The notes: generated from the letters alone by a model not told the origin. A stretch of DNA of 6,449 nucleotides from Planctomycetaceae bacterium (GCA_031276415.1 JAISNF010000262.1:1-6449), one strand, 5' to 3'. Numbered from the stretch's first letter, positions 1 through 5,366 are shown. Translations and numbers: made by a program.

Positions 1-52
1 TAAAAGTGAAAGTTATATTGAAACAGCGGGTAATATACTAAAAAACAGTTTG

Positions 53-68
53 TGTTGAAAAATCAACA
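53..68 (-). terminator. Weak candidate terminator hairpin after the left block
   Basis: A perfect 6-bp inverted repeat (TGTTGA/TCAACA, loop of four A/T bases) lies about 20 bases beyond the stop of the last minus-strand gene. Read on the minus strand it is followed after 7 bases by six T residues (complement of 40-45). The low-GC stem and the gap before the T run make it a poor intrinsic terminator, so it is only a candidate. Confidence 0.25.
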
Positions 69-86
69 ATTTCATACTAACCGTTT

Positions 87-368
87 TCAATTATCGTTTT
101 CAATATTCTTATTTTCATCATCCACTTCAACTACATCTTGTTTTATAGGACATCCGTGCACATGCGGAGGAATCATAAGCAACACCACTTGAGCCGCATA
201 ACCCGTTTGTCTATCCCCATAAGCAGCACCAGCAAAAGTTATCCTCGTGTCTGGATGCGCCGCCTCACGCTTCAATTGCGCTTCATACGTAACCTCATGA
301 AGTACACAGCCCAGCCCCTTACCAGGCTCAACTTTGAAAGGATTATATTCAAAATCACTCACACTCAT
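87..368 (-). CDS. Unknown 93-residue protein with acidic C-terminus
   Basis: I do not recognise this protein. From the ATG at 368 it begins MSVSDFEYNPF, has a Gly/Ala-rich centre (residues about 45-60), a short hydrophobic stretch (VVLLMIPP) followed by HVHGCP, and ends in an acidic, Asn-rich tail (VEVDDENKNIENDN). The H-x-H-x-C cluster could bind a metal, but a single cluster is weak evidence. No signal peptide or membrane helix is seen. It is last in the left minus-strand block, 30 bases after the stop of the preceding coiled-coil gene, so co-transcription is likely. There is no Shine-Dalgarno site before this ATG. A GTG at 389 in the same frame would add seven hydrophobic residues but also lacks one, so I prefer the ATG. 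The normal amino-acid mix and operon position support a real gene; function is unknown. Confidence 0.6.
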   Translation of the reverse strand: MSVSDFEYNPFKVEPGKGLGCVLHEVTYEAQLKREAAHPDTRITFAGAAYGDRQTGYAAQVVLLMIPPHVHGCPIKQDVVEVDDENKNIENDN

Positions 369-398
369 TTTAATTAAATTAAAAAGCACAACAATAAA

Positions 399-776
399 TT
401 AAACGGTAAATGAAAAATACGGCATACTTGGTGCGTCTTTCATAACTGCTTTTTCGCTTTCAAGTTTTTTTGCTGCTTGTTGCGCATCATCACCGCCTTT
501 GGCAATAATAGCCTGCAACTCTTTCACCTGTTGCTTATATTCACGCTGCAATCGCTGATACATGTCAAGCACCTTTTTACCCGTAAATTCCAACTTCTCC
601 AATTTCTTTTCCGTATCAACATACTCCTTGTCAATCTCATTGAGTTTTTTCAACGCCTTCACAATGTCTTGCGCATTGTTAAATACAGACATCGGCGATT
701 GAGCACCAAACGATTGATTCGTCTGATTTTGTAACTGCTCAAACGTAGAAATATCGGCTAAATTATTGTTCGACAT
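399..776 (-). CDS. Small coiled-coil protein with shared NNNLADIS N-terminal module (copy 1)
   Basis: The product is 125 residues of unknown function. Residues 1-33 are the module seen in two other genes here: MSNNNLADISTFEQLQ, a polar linker, then SPMSVFN. Residues about 36-110 are a long charged, heptad-like helix (ALKKLNEIDKEYVDTEKKLEKLE and onward) predicted by eye to be coiled coil. The C-terminus is short and aromatic (SMPYFSFTV). The segment EKLEFTGKKV resembles EKLEKVGQVP in the 4084-3686 product, so the two may be homologous along their length. I start at the ATG at 776, not the upstream in-frame ATG at 791, because AAAGGTG sits five bases before it and because the module begins there in the paralogs. 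There is no signal peptide. It lies 41 bases after the 70-residue gene and 30 bases before the next gene. A structural, packaged or scaffold-like role would fit, but that is inference. Confidence 0.85.
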   Translation of the reverse strand: MSNNNLADISTFEQLQNQTNQSFGAQSPMSVFNNAQDIVKALKKLNEIDKEYVDTEKKLEKLEFTGKKVLDMYQRLQREYKQQVKELQAIIAKGGDDAQQAAKKLESEKAVMKDAPSMPYFSFTV

Positions 777-817
777 AATCACACCTTTCAAAAATATAAA
801 ATTAATCGCTACTCTGC

Positions 818-1030
818 TTAATCATCACTTTGCTCTTTTTCAATTTCATAAGGCAAACCAAATTGACCAAGAGGATGTTTCGCAAATTGACCGGAACGGG
901 AACGTGCAAAAATTCCTGACGTACTGTTTTGTCCGGTATTGTGAATCACCGGCGATATGTCAGGTACAAGAATATTACGATCACCCCGATCAATCGCATC
1001 AAGCATAGGTAAAACTGTTATAGATTGCAT
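818..1030 (-). CDS. Unknown 70-residue protein
   Basis: This small protein begins MQSITVLPMLDAIDRGDRN and ends with an acidic EIEKEQSDD tail. The centre is Gly/Ser/Asn-rich and contains two GQF motifs (SGQFAKHPLGQFGLP). It has no coiled coil, membrane helix or Cys. A purine-rich site (AGAAAGGA on the minus strand) lies about 11 bases upstream of the ATG at 1030, longer than ideal spacing but usable. An internal Met9 is possible but has no better site. It sits 21 bases after the 209-residue gene and 41 bases before the coiled-coil gene in the same direction, so it fits the operon. I do not recognise a family. Its short length is the main reason for caution. Confidence 0.6.
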   Translation of the reverse strand: MQSITVLPMLDAIDRGDRNILVPDISPVIHNTGQNSTSGIFARSRSGQFAKHPLGQFGLPYEIEKEQSDD

Positions 1031-1051
1031 TGTTACGTAATCCTTTCTTAA

Positions 1052-1681
1052 TTAAAAATGAAGCACAAAATCACCTACTTCATTTTTTCCACTCCCCAGA
1101 TATTTACGATCAATTTCTTTTTGCATTTCAGGACTCGCCCCCTCCCTTAATTTCTTAATACGTTGATCGCTCTCCCGTACTATTTCTCTTGTTTTTTGAA
1201 CACGTTTATCAAACGCCTCAAGTGCCTTTCGGGCTTTGGTGATTTCTGCTTCGCTTTTTCTAATATCCGCATCCGTTGCCGGAGGTTCCCACATTCCTTT
1301 CATTTGAAACCGATTCTTCTCCGCCTCTTGCCGATAACCGGGACTCCGTGTAGCTTCAAGCAGTTCTTTATGATGAATAGCACTACTAACCGCCCGTTCC
1401 AATGGATTCCTATCTAGTGCAGAAAACATCGTACCACTTAACGCCGAAGCACGCTTAGACCACCAATACTCAATGTCTTTAAGGATTTTCGCATCATTGC
1501 CCGTGTCTATAATTTGTTGCATTCTCTGTTGTTTGCCCAACGGCGATTTGCCCCACTTAATAGCATCCGCACGAACAGAAGCATTATCAACCACATCAAA
1601 TGCCGAACAATTCGACACAACACCAGACGCAAACCGCTCATTCTGAACAATTTGCAAATGTTCAAATATTGTTTCACTCAT
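1052..1681 (-). CDS. 209-residue coiled-coil protein with a diverged form of the N-terminal module
   Basis: Function is unknown. Residues 4-32 (TIFEHLQ ... NERFASGVVSNCSAFDVVDNA) line up with the module of the three small paralogs (ISTFEQLQ ... SFGAQSPMSVFNNA): both have F-E-x-L-Q, then about 15 residues later S-x-F. The NNNLADI head is missing, so the relationship is tentative. Residues 60-115 are a mixed helical region with WW and HH pairs. Residues about 138-195 are strongly charged and heptad-like (RKSEAEITKARKALEAFDKR and onward), a likely coiled coil. The C-terminus is short and hydrophobic (VGDFVLHF), recalling YFSFTV in copy 1. There is no good Shine-Dalgarno site. The AGGAA on the minus strand lies over 20 bases upstream and belongs to an inverted repeat, so the start rests on the module alignment. 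It follows the CAP gene by 63 bases. Confidence 0.8.
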   Translation of the reverse strand: MSETIFEHLQIVQNERFASGVVSNCSAFDVVDNASVRADAIKWGKSPLGKQQRMQQIIDTGNDAKILKDIEYWWSKRASALSGTMFSALDRNPLERAVSSAIHHKELLEATRSPGYRQEAEKNRFQMKGMWEPPATDADIRKSEAEITKARKALEAFDKRVQKTREIVRESDQRIKKLREGASPEMQKEIDRKYLGSGKNEVGDFVLHF

Positions 1682-1697
1682 AACAAATCACAAATAA

Positions 1698-1728
1698 GAT
1701 TCCTATAATCCAAACGAAAATAGGAATC
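1698..1728. repeat. 9-bp perfect inverted repeat between two minus-strand genes
   Basis: GATTCCTAT (1698-1706) and ATAGGAATC (1720-1728) are perfect inverted repeats around a 13-base loop. They fill much of the 63-base gap between the CAP gene stop and the start of the 209-residue gene. On the minus strand the stem is followed by CTTATTTG, too weak a T run for a convincing intrinsic terminator. An attenuating or RNA-processing hairpin, or a dimeric protein site, are alternatives. Confidence 0.5.
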
Positions 1729-1744
1729 GTACCAATAATAAACG

Positions 1745-2581
1745 TTAATTAAATACACGCCATAAAGCATAACGTAACGGTCGATGTCTTCCTGTTCTTG
1801 TGTACGTTTTAACCGTTCTTTGTCCGTCCGTTGCATAACCGGTTACACATGAATTACCGCCATTTTGGACTGACCTTTCCTTGACTTCGACTTCACCGGC
1901 GTCCTTCGGATTACCGGTATCTTGTGTTATCGTTACCGTTTTCGTCGATGGTCTTGCACGAAAAACCCAATAGTTGCCGGATCGACCAATCGCCCCCTCT
2001 GTATTAGACGCAGAAAACATAAATCTGCGATGTCCGTCTGACTTGTACCATTGTTTAATCGGTTGCTCTCCGTTTTCATTCGGACAAGCCGCACAATTTT
2101 CACGAGCAACATGCCATAACGCATTTCGTTTTCGCTGATTGTTGGCATGTGTTCGGCAACCGTCCAATAAGTCTTCCGCAAAAGTAAGCCGCTTCAATCC
2201 TACTTTTTCCCGCATATCATTGAGTTTTTCCCACGCTGCATTTTCAGCGTCGTCTAACTGTTCAACAAAAATACTATTCGTTTCAGGAATAACTTCTGTT
2301 TCAATTGTTTGCGATACAGGAACTATTACAAATTCTTGTACTACCGGCTCCGATAACACCTCCATTTGCTCGCTAACTTCTTGTACAACCTCTTCAACAA
2401 CCGAATCTTGTACAACATCTTTCGGAGGACTAAGCGATTCATACGCCGCCACCGTTGCCACCGTCGCAATTGTCGTTGCATAATCCGAAGCCATAATATC
2501 CGGCGTCGGTTGCGGAGATTGCGAAAAAACATAACCCAACAGGAACAACACCAACACAGCCACAATTAATTTACCGTTCAT
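1745..2581 (-). CDS. CAP/SCP-domain protein with N-terminal signal or membrane anchor
   Basis: The 278-residue product has four parts. Residues 4-20 are a hydrophobic helix (LIVAVLVLFLLGYVFSQ), a signal peptide or anchor. Residues about 30-103 are an Ala/Thr/Val then Val/Glu/Gln-rich spacer with VVQ-D/E repeats. Residues about 105-212 match the CAP (cysteine-rich secretory, PR-1-like) fold: WEKLNDMREKVGLKRLTF, then CRTHANNQ (H145), LWHVARENCA (H157, E161, in the place of the usual GENIA), QWYKSDGHRR (H184, in the place of W-x-x-SPGHR) and a final strand NYWVFRA. A basic tail ends in RYALWRVFN. CAP proteins are extracellular with varied roles (lipid binding, sometimes proteolysis), so no reaction can be assigned. 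Cys142, Cys163, Cys166 and Cys245 could form disulfides. AGGAG lies seven bases before the ATG. It leads the left block and faces the + strand gene across a 235-base gap. Confidence 0.85.
   Translation of the reverse strand: MNGKLIVAVLVLFLLGYVFSQSPQPTPDIMASDYATTIATVATVAAYESLSPPKDVVQDSVVEEVVQEVSEQMEVLSEPVVQEFVIVPVSQTIETEVIPETNSIFVEQLDDAENAAWEKLNDMREKVGLKRLTFAEDLLDGCRTHANNQRKRNALWHVARENCAACPNENGEQPIKQWYKSDGHRRFMFSASNTEGAIGRSGNYWVFRARPSTKTVTITQDTGNPKDAGEVEVKERSVQNGGNSCVTGYATDGQRTVKTYTRTGRHRPLRYALWRVFN
2334..2416. repeat. Three short direct repeats in the CAP-protein spacer
   Basis: TCTTGTAC(A/T)AC occurs at 2334, 2379 and 2406 on the + strand, inside the minus-strand CAP gene. It encodes the recurring VVQ-D/E units of the low-complexity spacer (residues about 56-85). 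This points to slippage or expansion of a flexible stalk between the membrane segment and the CAP domain. Confidence 0.5.
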
Positions 2582-2588
2582 TTTCTAA

Positions 2589-2593
2589 CTCCT
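2589..2593 (-). promoter_or_regulatory. Shine-Dalgarno site of the CAP gene
   Basis: AGGAG on the minus strand lies seven bases upstream of the ATG at 2581. This near-ideal spacing fixes the start so that the hydrophobic segment is at the very N-terminus. Confidence 0.75.
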
Positions 2594-2667
2594 AAATAAT
2601 CGGTACAAAACTACAAACCGGCTCCAATGCCAGTCTTTACAAAAATATATCTACATCAACTACCAAT

Positions 2668-2680
2668 TACACAAAGTGTA
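2668..2680. promoter_or_regulatory. Small perfect inverted repeat in the divergent intergenic region
   Basis: TACAC-AAA-GTGTA is a perfect 5-bp inverted repeat in the 235-base A/T-rich gap between the divergent CAP gene and the + strand gene. Its place between two outward-facing genes is where an operator would sit, but a repeat this short can arise by chance. I found no convincing -35/-10 pair for the minus-strand CAP gene in this gap. Confidence 0.2.
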
Positions 2681-2732
2681 CAATATAACCAAAAATCAAA
2701 ATCTGTGTTTTATAAACAATAAATTTTTAATA

Positions 2733-2761
2733 TTGACTTGATTTTTACAAATGATTACAAT
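2733..2761 (+). promoter_or_regulatory. Sigma70-type promoter for the + strand gene
   Basis: TTGACT (2733-2738) and TACAAT (2756-2761) are separated by exactly 17 bases, each one mismatch from the sigma70 consensus hexamers. Transcription would begin near 2768, leaving a leader of about 50 bases before the ATG at 2817. The leader has no clear Shine-Dalgarno site. A private promoter on the opposite strand to every neighbour shows that this gene is independently expressed. Confidence 0.7.
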
Positions 2762-2816
2762 TTACTATTCATCGTTAAACAATTTTTAACTGTAAACAAC
2801 TAACGTAATTTTTCCA

Positions 2817-3689
2817 ATGACCCTAAAAAACACTAATCTATTTATTGCAAAATGTACCAATGATGTACATATTACCGATAAAGAAAAAAATACTGAATTT
2901 CAAATATGGTTGCATATTCTCAAACATGCGCCGGTCGATTCATGGAAAGTGCCTGTGGCAACTTTTATAAATAACACAAAAGAAGAATTACCAAACGATA
3001 AAATAAAATTGTCTAATGAAAATATAAAACGTTGCAACTATTTTATGCGTAACATCGCACGTTATATTTATGCTAAAAGTTTAGCCGACGAACCCAAAGA
3101 CGGATTATCAATAAAACAAGAAATGTTACGAGCAACCAAAATAGCAGGACAAGGAAAAATATATGAACCAAATATCAACATTACAAAAAATTTTAGACTT
3201 TCAAAACAATTTGAACAAAAACTAAATGGAAATATTCCTAAACAATTGCAATGGGGACTTTGTGCTGTTGTTGAATTTTCTCACAACCTTAATGATTTTA
3301 TAAAAAAATCAAAAAAACATGTTTTAGAAACAGCCGTTGTAGAACAACTCTTTCCCAATAAATGGAGTCCTGATTTTCCCGATGATGTAAACAAATGGAA
3401 CGATAAAAGAATTAAAAAATCATTACAAACAATTGGGAACCTCGTACTCATAGAACAAGAAATTCATAGAAACACCAATAAAATCTACACAAACAACTTC
3501 TTCGCAAAACGAAAAAATCCAAACACCGGTAAAGGATACAAAGATTCTGTTTTTAATGAGTTAATAATGATGTGCCAAATCTCTGATAATGTTGAATGGT
3601 TTTATGGATTATGGAAAACTCGACAAAAATATAGCGTAGAACGACTTGTTGAATTTTTTTCAGCATTATACTACCCTACATTACACTAA
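2817..3689 (+). CDS. Stand-alone GmrSD C-terminal (DUF1524/HNH-like) protein with catalytic His replaced by Gln
   Basis: The 290-residue product resembles the C-terminal part of DUF262-DUF1524 (GmrSD-type) modification-dependent restriction proteins. Residues about 28-165 are helical, like the middle region of those proteins. The HNH-like core follows: VEQLFPNKW (175-183), where the family has E-H-x-x-P; TIGNLVLIEQ (205-214), the G-N-L-x-L motif; NTNKIYTNNFFAKR (219-232), the N-x-x-F-x-x-K segment; YKDS (241-244); then W266, R269 and a closing SVERLVEFFSALY helix. The HxxP histidine is Gln177 (CAA, one base from a His codon). The N-terminal NTP-binding DUF262 domain is absent, and an in-frame stop at 2793 excludes an upstream extension. 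Nuclease activity is therefore doubtful. A degenerate remnant or an interfering decoy are possibilities. It is A/T-richer than its neighbours (17 G/C of 60 at 2821-2880 against 28 of 60 at 1201-1260), which suggests transfer. Confidence 0.75.
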   Translation: MTLKNTNLFIAKCTNDVHITDKEKNTEFQIWLHILKHAPVDSWKVPVATFINNTKEELPNDKIKLSNENIKRCNYFMRNIARYIYAKSLADEPKDGLSIKQEMLRATKIAGQGKIYEPNINITKNFRLSKQFEQKLNGNIPKQLQWGLCAVVEFSHNLNDFIKKSKKHVLETAVVEQLFPNKWSPDFPDDVNKWNDKRIKKSLQTIGNLVLIEQEIHRNTNKIYTNNFFAKRKNPNTGKGYKDSVFNELIMMCQISDNVEWFYGLWKTRQKYSVERLVEFFSALYYPTLH

Positions 3690-4084
3690 TCATCATTTAA
3701 TTCAGTAGATGTTACTTTAATTCCCCATTTTCCAAACTCTCGAATAGCATACTCCAATCTATTACGACAATAAATTCGTTTAGTGCGAATATCAGTATAA
3801 TCAAACATAATTTTACGGGGCACTTGTCCTACTTTTTCCAATTTTTCAAATTCCGCCTTTTTCTTTTTAAACTCTGCTTTTGTTTTTATCAAATATTGTT
3901 CATCTTCAATAAATTTCTTTTTCCAGTCCTCAACATTTTGCTTGTTTGCTTCCGCTTTCTTTTTATCCTCAACTCTAAATGTTGCATTAAATACAGACAT
4001 CGCCGAATCAAAACCCATTGATCTATTCGCTTGATTCTGAAGATTTTCAAATATTGAAATATTCGCTAAATTATTGTTTGGCAT
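3686..4084 (-). CDS. Small coiled-coil protein with shared NNNLADIS-type module (copy 2)
   Basis: The product is 132 residues of unknown function. Residues 1-33 carry the module: MPNNNLANISIFENLQ, linker NQANRSMGFDSA, then MSVFN. Residues about 38-85 are a Lys/Glu-rich helix (KKAEANKQNVEDWKKKF, then EFKKKKAEFEKLEKVG), very likely coiled coil. A more basic, aromatic part follows (DYTDIRTKRIYCRNRLEYAI), then the tail TSTELNDD. The ATG at 4084 is preceded by AGGAAGG nine bases upstream. It lies 58 bases after the 232-residue gene on the same strand. Its stop overlaps the stop of the convergent + strand gene (3686-3688 against 3687-3689). The decayed copy at 4993-4897 is its closest relative here, because it keeps the FNA-x-FRVE segment. 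The role is unknown; the module may be a targeting or docking tag. Confidence 0.85.
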   Translation of the reverse strand: MPNNNLANISIFENLQNQANRSMGFDSAMSVFNATFRVEDKKKAEANKQNVEDWKKKFIEDEQYLIKTKAEFKKKKAEFEKLEKVGQVPRKIMFDYTDIRTKRIYCRNRLEYAIREFGKWGIKVTSTELNDD

Positions 4085-4088
4085 AATT
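4065..4088 (-). repeat. 24-base identical start-region repeat (with 5347-5370)
   Basis: These 24 bases, covering the last four leader bases, the ATG and the first codons (MPNNNLA), are identical to 5347-5370. The core 14 bases also occur at 757-770 in copy 1. Identity at third codon positions and in the leader points to recent duplication or gene conversion rather than only protein-level conservation. Confidence 0.8.
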
Positions 4089-4114
4089 GGGTTCCTTCCT
4101 AAAAAGTTAAACAG

Positions 4115-4138
4115 AACGATTCACAGTATAACGATTCA
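4115..4138. repeat. 9-base direct repeat between two minus-strand genes
   Basis: AACGATTCA occurs at 4115-4123 and 4130-4138, 15 bases apart, in the 58-base gap between the 232-residue gene and copy 2. It may be a binding site or a replication-slippage scar; nothing in the sequence decides. Confidence 0.35.
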
Positions 4139-4142
4139 TTAT

Positions 4143-4841
4143 TTAACTCTGATGTAGAGAACATCCTAAACCACATACACTACATGGTATCTGACGAACT
4201 AATTCTTTCTCTAAAATCACCGGAACAACTTGACGAATATAATCGTCAATGCAAACGTAGCGATAATAAGAGATTTCGTTTTCGAGATGTTTTGCAAAAG
4301 TCTCTGAATCAGTGTCAGGCAACTCCGAAAGGGCTTCGCTTTTTGCAACAACTATGTCAGAATCCGACAAAACCAGATCAGGTAAAACCGAATCAGAAAT
4401 CACTTCACCAATGTTAAATTCAAAATCATTAAAAAAATTCGTTGCAGCATCAACTACCCAAGATTGCGCATTTTCCATCGTATCAAAATGTTTATGAGTA
4501 TATCCGTGATAACGCGAATCCTTTTCCGATAATTCCGCATGAAGAAACAGTATCGCTTCCGCCATATTTTGTCCGCTATAAAACGTAACCATACCAATAC
4601 AATGTGAACCGCAAAAACAATTCATACGTGTTTCCGGTAACTCTTGCGAAGGAACCCAACGAAATACAAACGTCAAAGTTTTATCAGACATCGGTTTCAT
4701 CTTAAATTGCATCGGCGATAAAACATCACGAATACCATCCCTTATCGCAGTTTTTAATACATTAAATAAATCCAACACACGCATTTTATTTAACATTACT
4801 GTATCGTGATAATCTAATTCACCCTTCGCTTTATCTTCCAT
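4143..4841 (-). CDS. Unknown 232-residue protein with two Cys clusters
   Basis: I do not recognise this family. It begins MEDKAKGELDYHDTVMLNKM. Residues about 20-75 are amphipathic helix then strand (KTLTFVFRWVP). Next come CFCGSHCIG, MVTFYSGQNMAEAILFLHAEL and a His/Tyr-rich stretch (RYHGYTHKHF). A helical WVVDAATNFFNDF segment and a Ser/Asp-rich acidic stretch (about residues 150-190) follow, and the end is CSVCGLGCSLHQS. The Cys pairs near the middle and at the very C-terminus could together hold a zinc ion, which is inference. There is no signal peptide, so disulfides are less likely. I start at the ATG at 4841, not the in-frame ATG at 4856, because GAAGGAGA sits just before it at six-base spacing. 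It lies after an intrinsic terminator, so it probably has its own promoter or depends on read-through. Confidence 0.75.
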   Translation of the reverse strand: MEDKAKGELDYHDTVMLNKMRVLDLFNVLKTAIRDGIRDVLSPMQFKMKPMSDKTLTFVFRWVPSQELPETRMNCFCGSHCIGMVTFYSGQNMAEAILFLHAELSEKDSRYHGYTHKHFDTMENAQSWVVDAATNFFNDFEFNIGEVISDSVLPDLVLSDSDIVVAKSEALSELPDTDSETFAKHLENEISYYRYVCIDDYIRQVVPVILEKELVRQIPCSVCGLGCSLHQS

Positions 4842-4846
4842 AATAA

Positions 4847-4854
4847 TCTCCTTC
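4847..4854 (-). promoter_or_regulatory. Shine-Dalgarno site that fixes the start of the 232-residue gene
   Basis: GAAGGAGA on the minus strand ends six bases before the ATG at 4841. It overlaps the codons that the longer reading frame from 4856 would use, so translation should begin at 4841. It is the strongest ribosome binding site in the window. Confidence 0.8.
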
Positions 4855-4896
4855 AAAAACTTTTACAAAACACCAAAACCAATATGTAATAAAATC

Positions 4897-5000
4897 TCTT
4901 TCAACTCTAAACATTGCATTAAACAAAAACAAAGCCCATCAAATAATGGGCTTTGTCTTGTAATTGTTCAAATATACTAATGTCGGCAATCATTACTAAG
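4897..5000 (-). pseudogene. Decayed, truncated copy of the NNNLADIS-module gene
   Basis: Reading the minus strand from an ATG at 4993 gives MIADISIFEQLQDKAHYLMGFVFV and a stop at 4919-4921. IADISIFEQLQ matches the module (LADISTFEQLQ in copy 1, LANISIFENLQ in copy 2). DKAHYLMGF aligns without gaps to NQANRSMGF of copy 2. After that about 11 bases are missing relative to copy 2, shifting the frame. In the next frame FNAMFRVE continues (about 4922-4899), matching FNATFRVE of copy 2. Homology then stops and the coiled-coil body is absent. The NNN head is also degraded and no Shine-Dalgarno site is seen. This is a relic of a copy-2-like gene, broken by an indel and a 3' deletion. Part of it now forms the terminator at 4919-4956. 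A 24-residue peptide could still be made, but I doubt it. Confidence 0.8.
4919..4956 (-). terminator. Intrinsic terminator, minus strand, built from a gene relic
   Basis: ACAAAGCCCAT (4929-4939) and ATGGGCTTTGT (4946-4956) form a perfect 11-bp stem with a 6-base loop. On the minus strand the stem is followed directly by TTTTGTTT. It lies 54 bases beyond the stop of the gene at 5366-5010 and would end that transcript. On the + strand no T run follows, so it acts one way. It falls within the decayed module copy. Confidence 0.85.
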
Positions 5001-5009
5001 ATATTTTTG

Positions 5010-5366
5010 TTATTTTATAGCCTCAACGCCTCTAACAAAAAACATCGAATCATAAACGTCCGGTACTTTCATTGCCGAAACAATTGATTTTAATTGTTGT
5101 TTTTCTTTTTCCTTCGCAGCAACATCCGTTATGTCTGAAATTCTTTTATGTTCACGGCGCAACACATCAGTCAACGCCTCTACCGCTTTATCCGATTCCG
5201 CACGCGCTGCGGCTTCTTGCTGCACCGCTTTACTAACCCGATCCGCCGCCTTTTTCGCATCTGAAATATCATTAAACACCGACATCGAATTGATACTTGT
5301 TCGATTGTGTTGCTCCGATTGAATTGATTCAAATGTTGAAATGTCTGCTAAATTATTGTTTGGCAT
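5010..5366 (-). CDS. Small coiled-coil protein with shared NNNLADIS module (copy 3)
   Basis: The product is 118 residues of unknown function. Residues 1-32 are the module: MPNNNLADISTFESIQ, linker SEQHNRTSIN, then SMSVFN. Residues about 34-92 are Ala/Lys/Glu-rich and helical (AKKAADRVSKAVQQEAAARAE and onward), probably coiled coil but different in sequence from copies 1 and 2. The C-terminus (PDVYDSMFFVRGVEAIK) again has an S-M-aromatic-F patch like SMPYFSF in copy 1. AGGAAAGGAA lies eight bases before the ATG at 5366, and part of it is in a small hairpin (5379-5393). It lies 51 bases after the stop of the partial gene upstream, in the same direction, and is followed by the intrinsic terminator, so it appears to be the last gene of that transcript. 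Confidence 0.85.
   Translation of the reverse strand: MPNNNLADISTFESIQSEQHNRTSINSMSVFNDISDAKKAADRVSKAVQQEAAARAESDKAVEALTDVLRREHKRISDITDVAAKEKEKQQLKSIVSAMKVPDVYDSMFFVRGVEAIK

Noticed and set aside
13..75. 20-residue minus-strand frame from an ATG at 75 at the left edge
   Set aside because: Too short, no ribosome site, and no resemblance to the tagged family or any protein I know.
82..104. Direct repeat CGTTTTCAAT at 82-91 and 95-104
   Set aside because: It lies at the 3' end of the last gene and reflects the repeated Glu-Asn/Asp-Asn codons; two copies only, so no array or att site is supported.
1933..2181. 82-residue minus-strand frame inside the CAP gene
   Set aside because: It overlaps the CAP domain motifs in another frame, is Arg/Ile-rich without any family pattern, and has no ribosome site.
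2139..2483. 114-residue + strand frame opposite the CAP gene
   Set aside because: Ser/Thr/Cys-rich low-complexity translation that mirrors the Val/Glu repeat stalk; no start signals. It is an antisense shadow.
2817..3689. Active restriction nuclease or toxin of a toxin-antitoxin pair
   Set aside because: The HxxP His is Gln, the NTPase half is missing and there is no small partner gene on the same strand.
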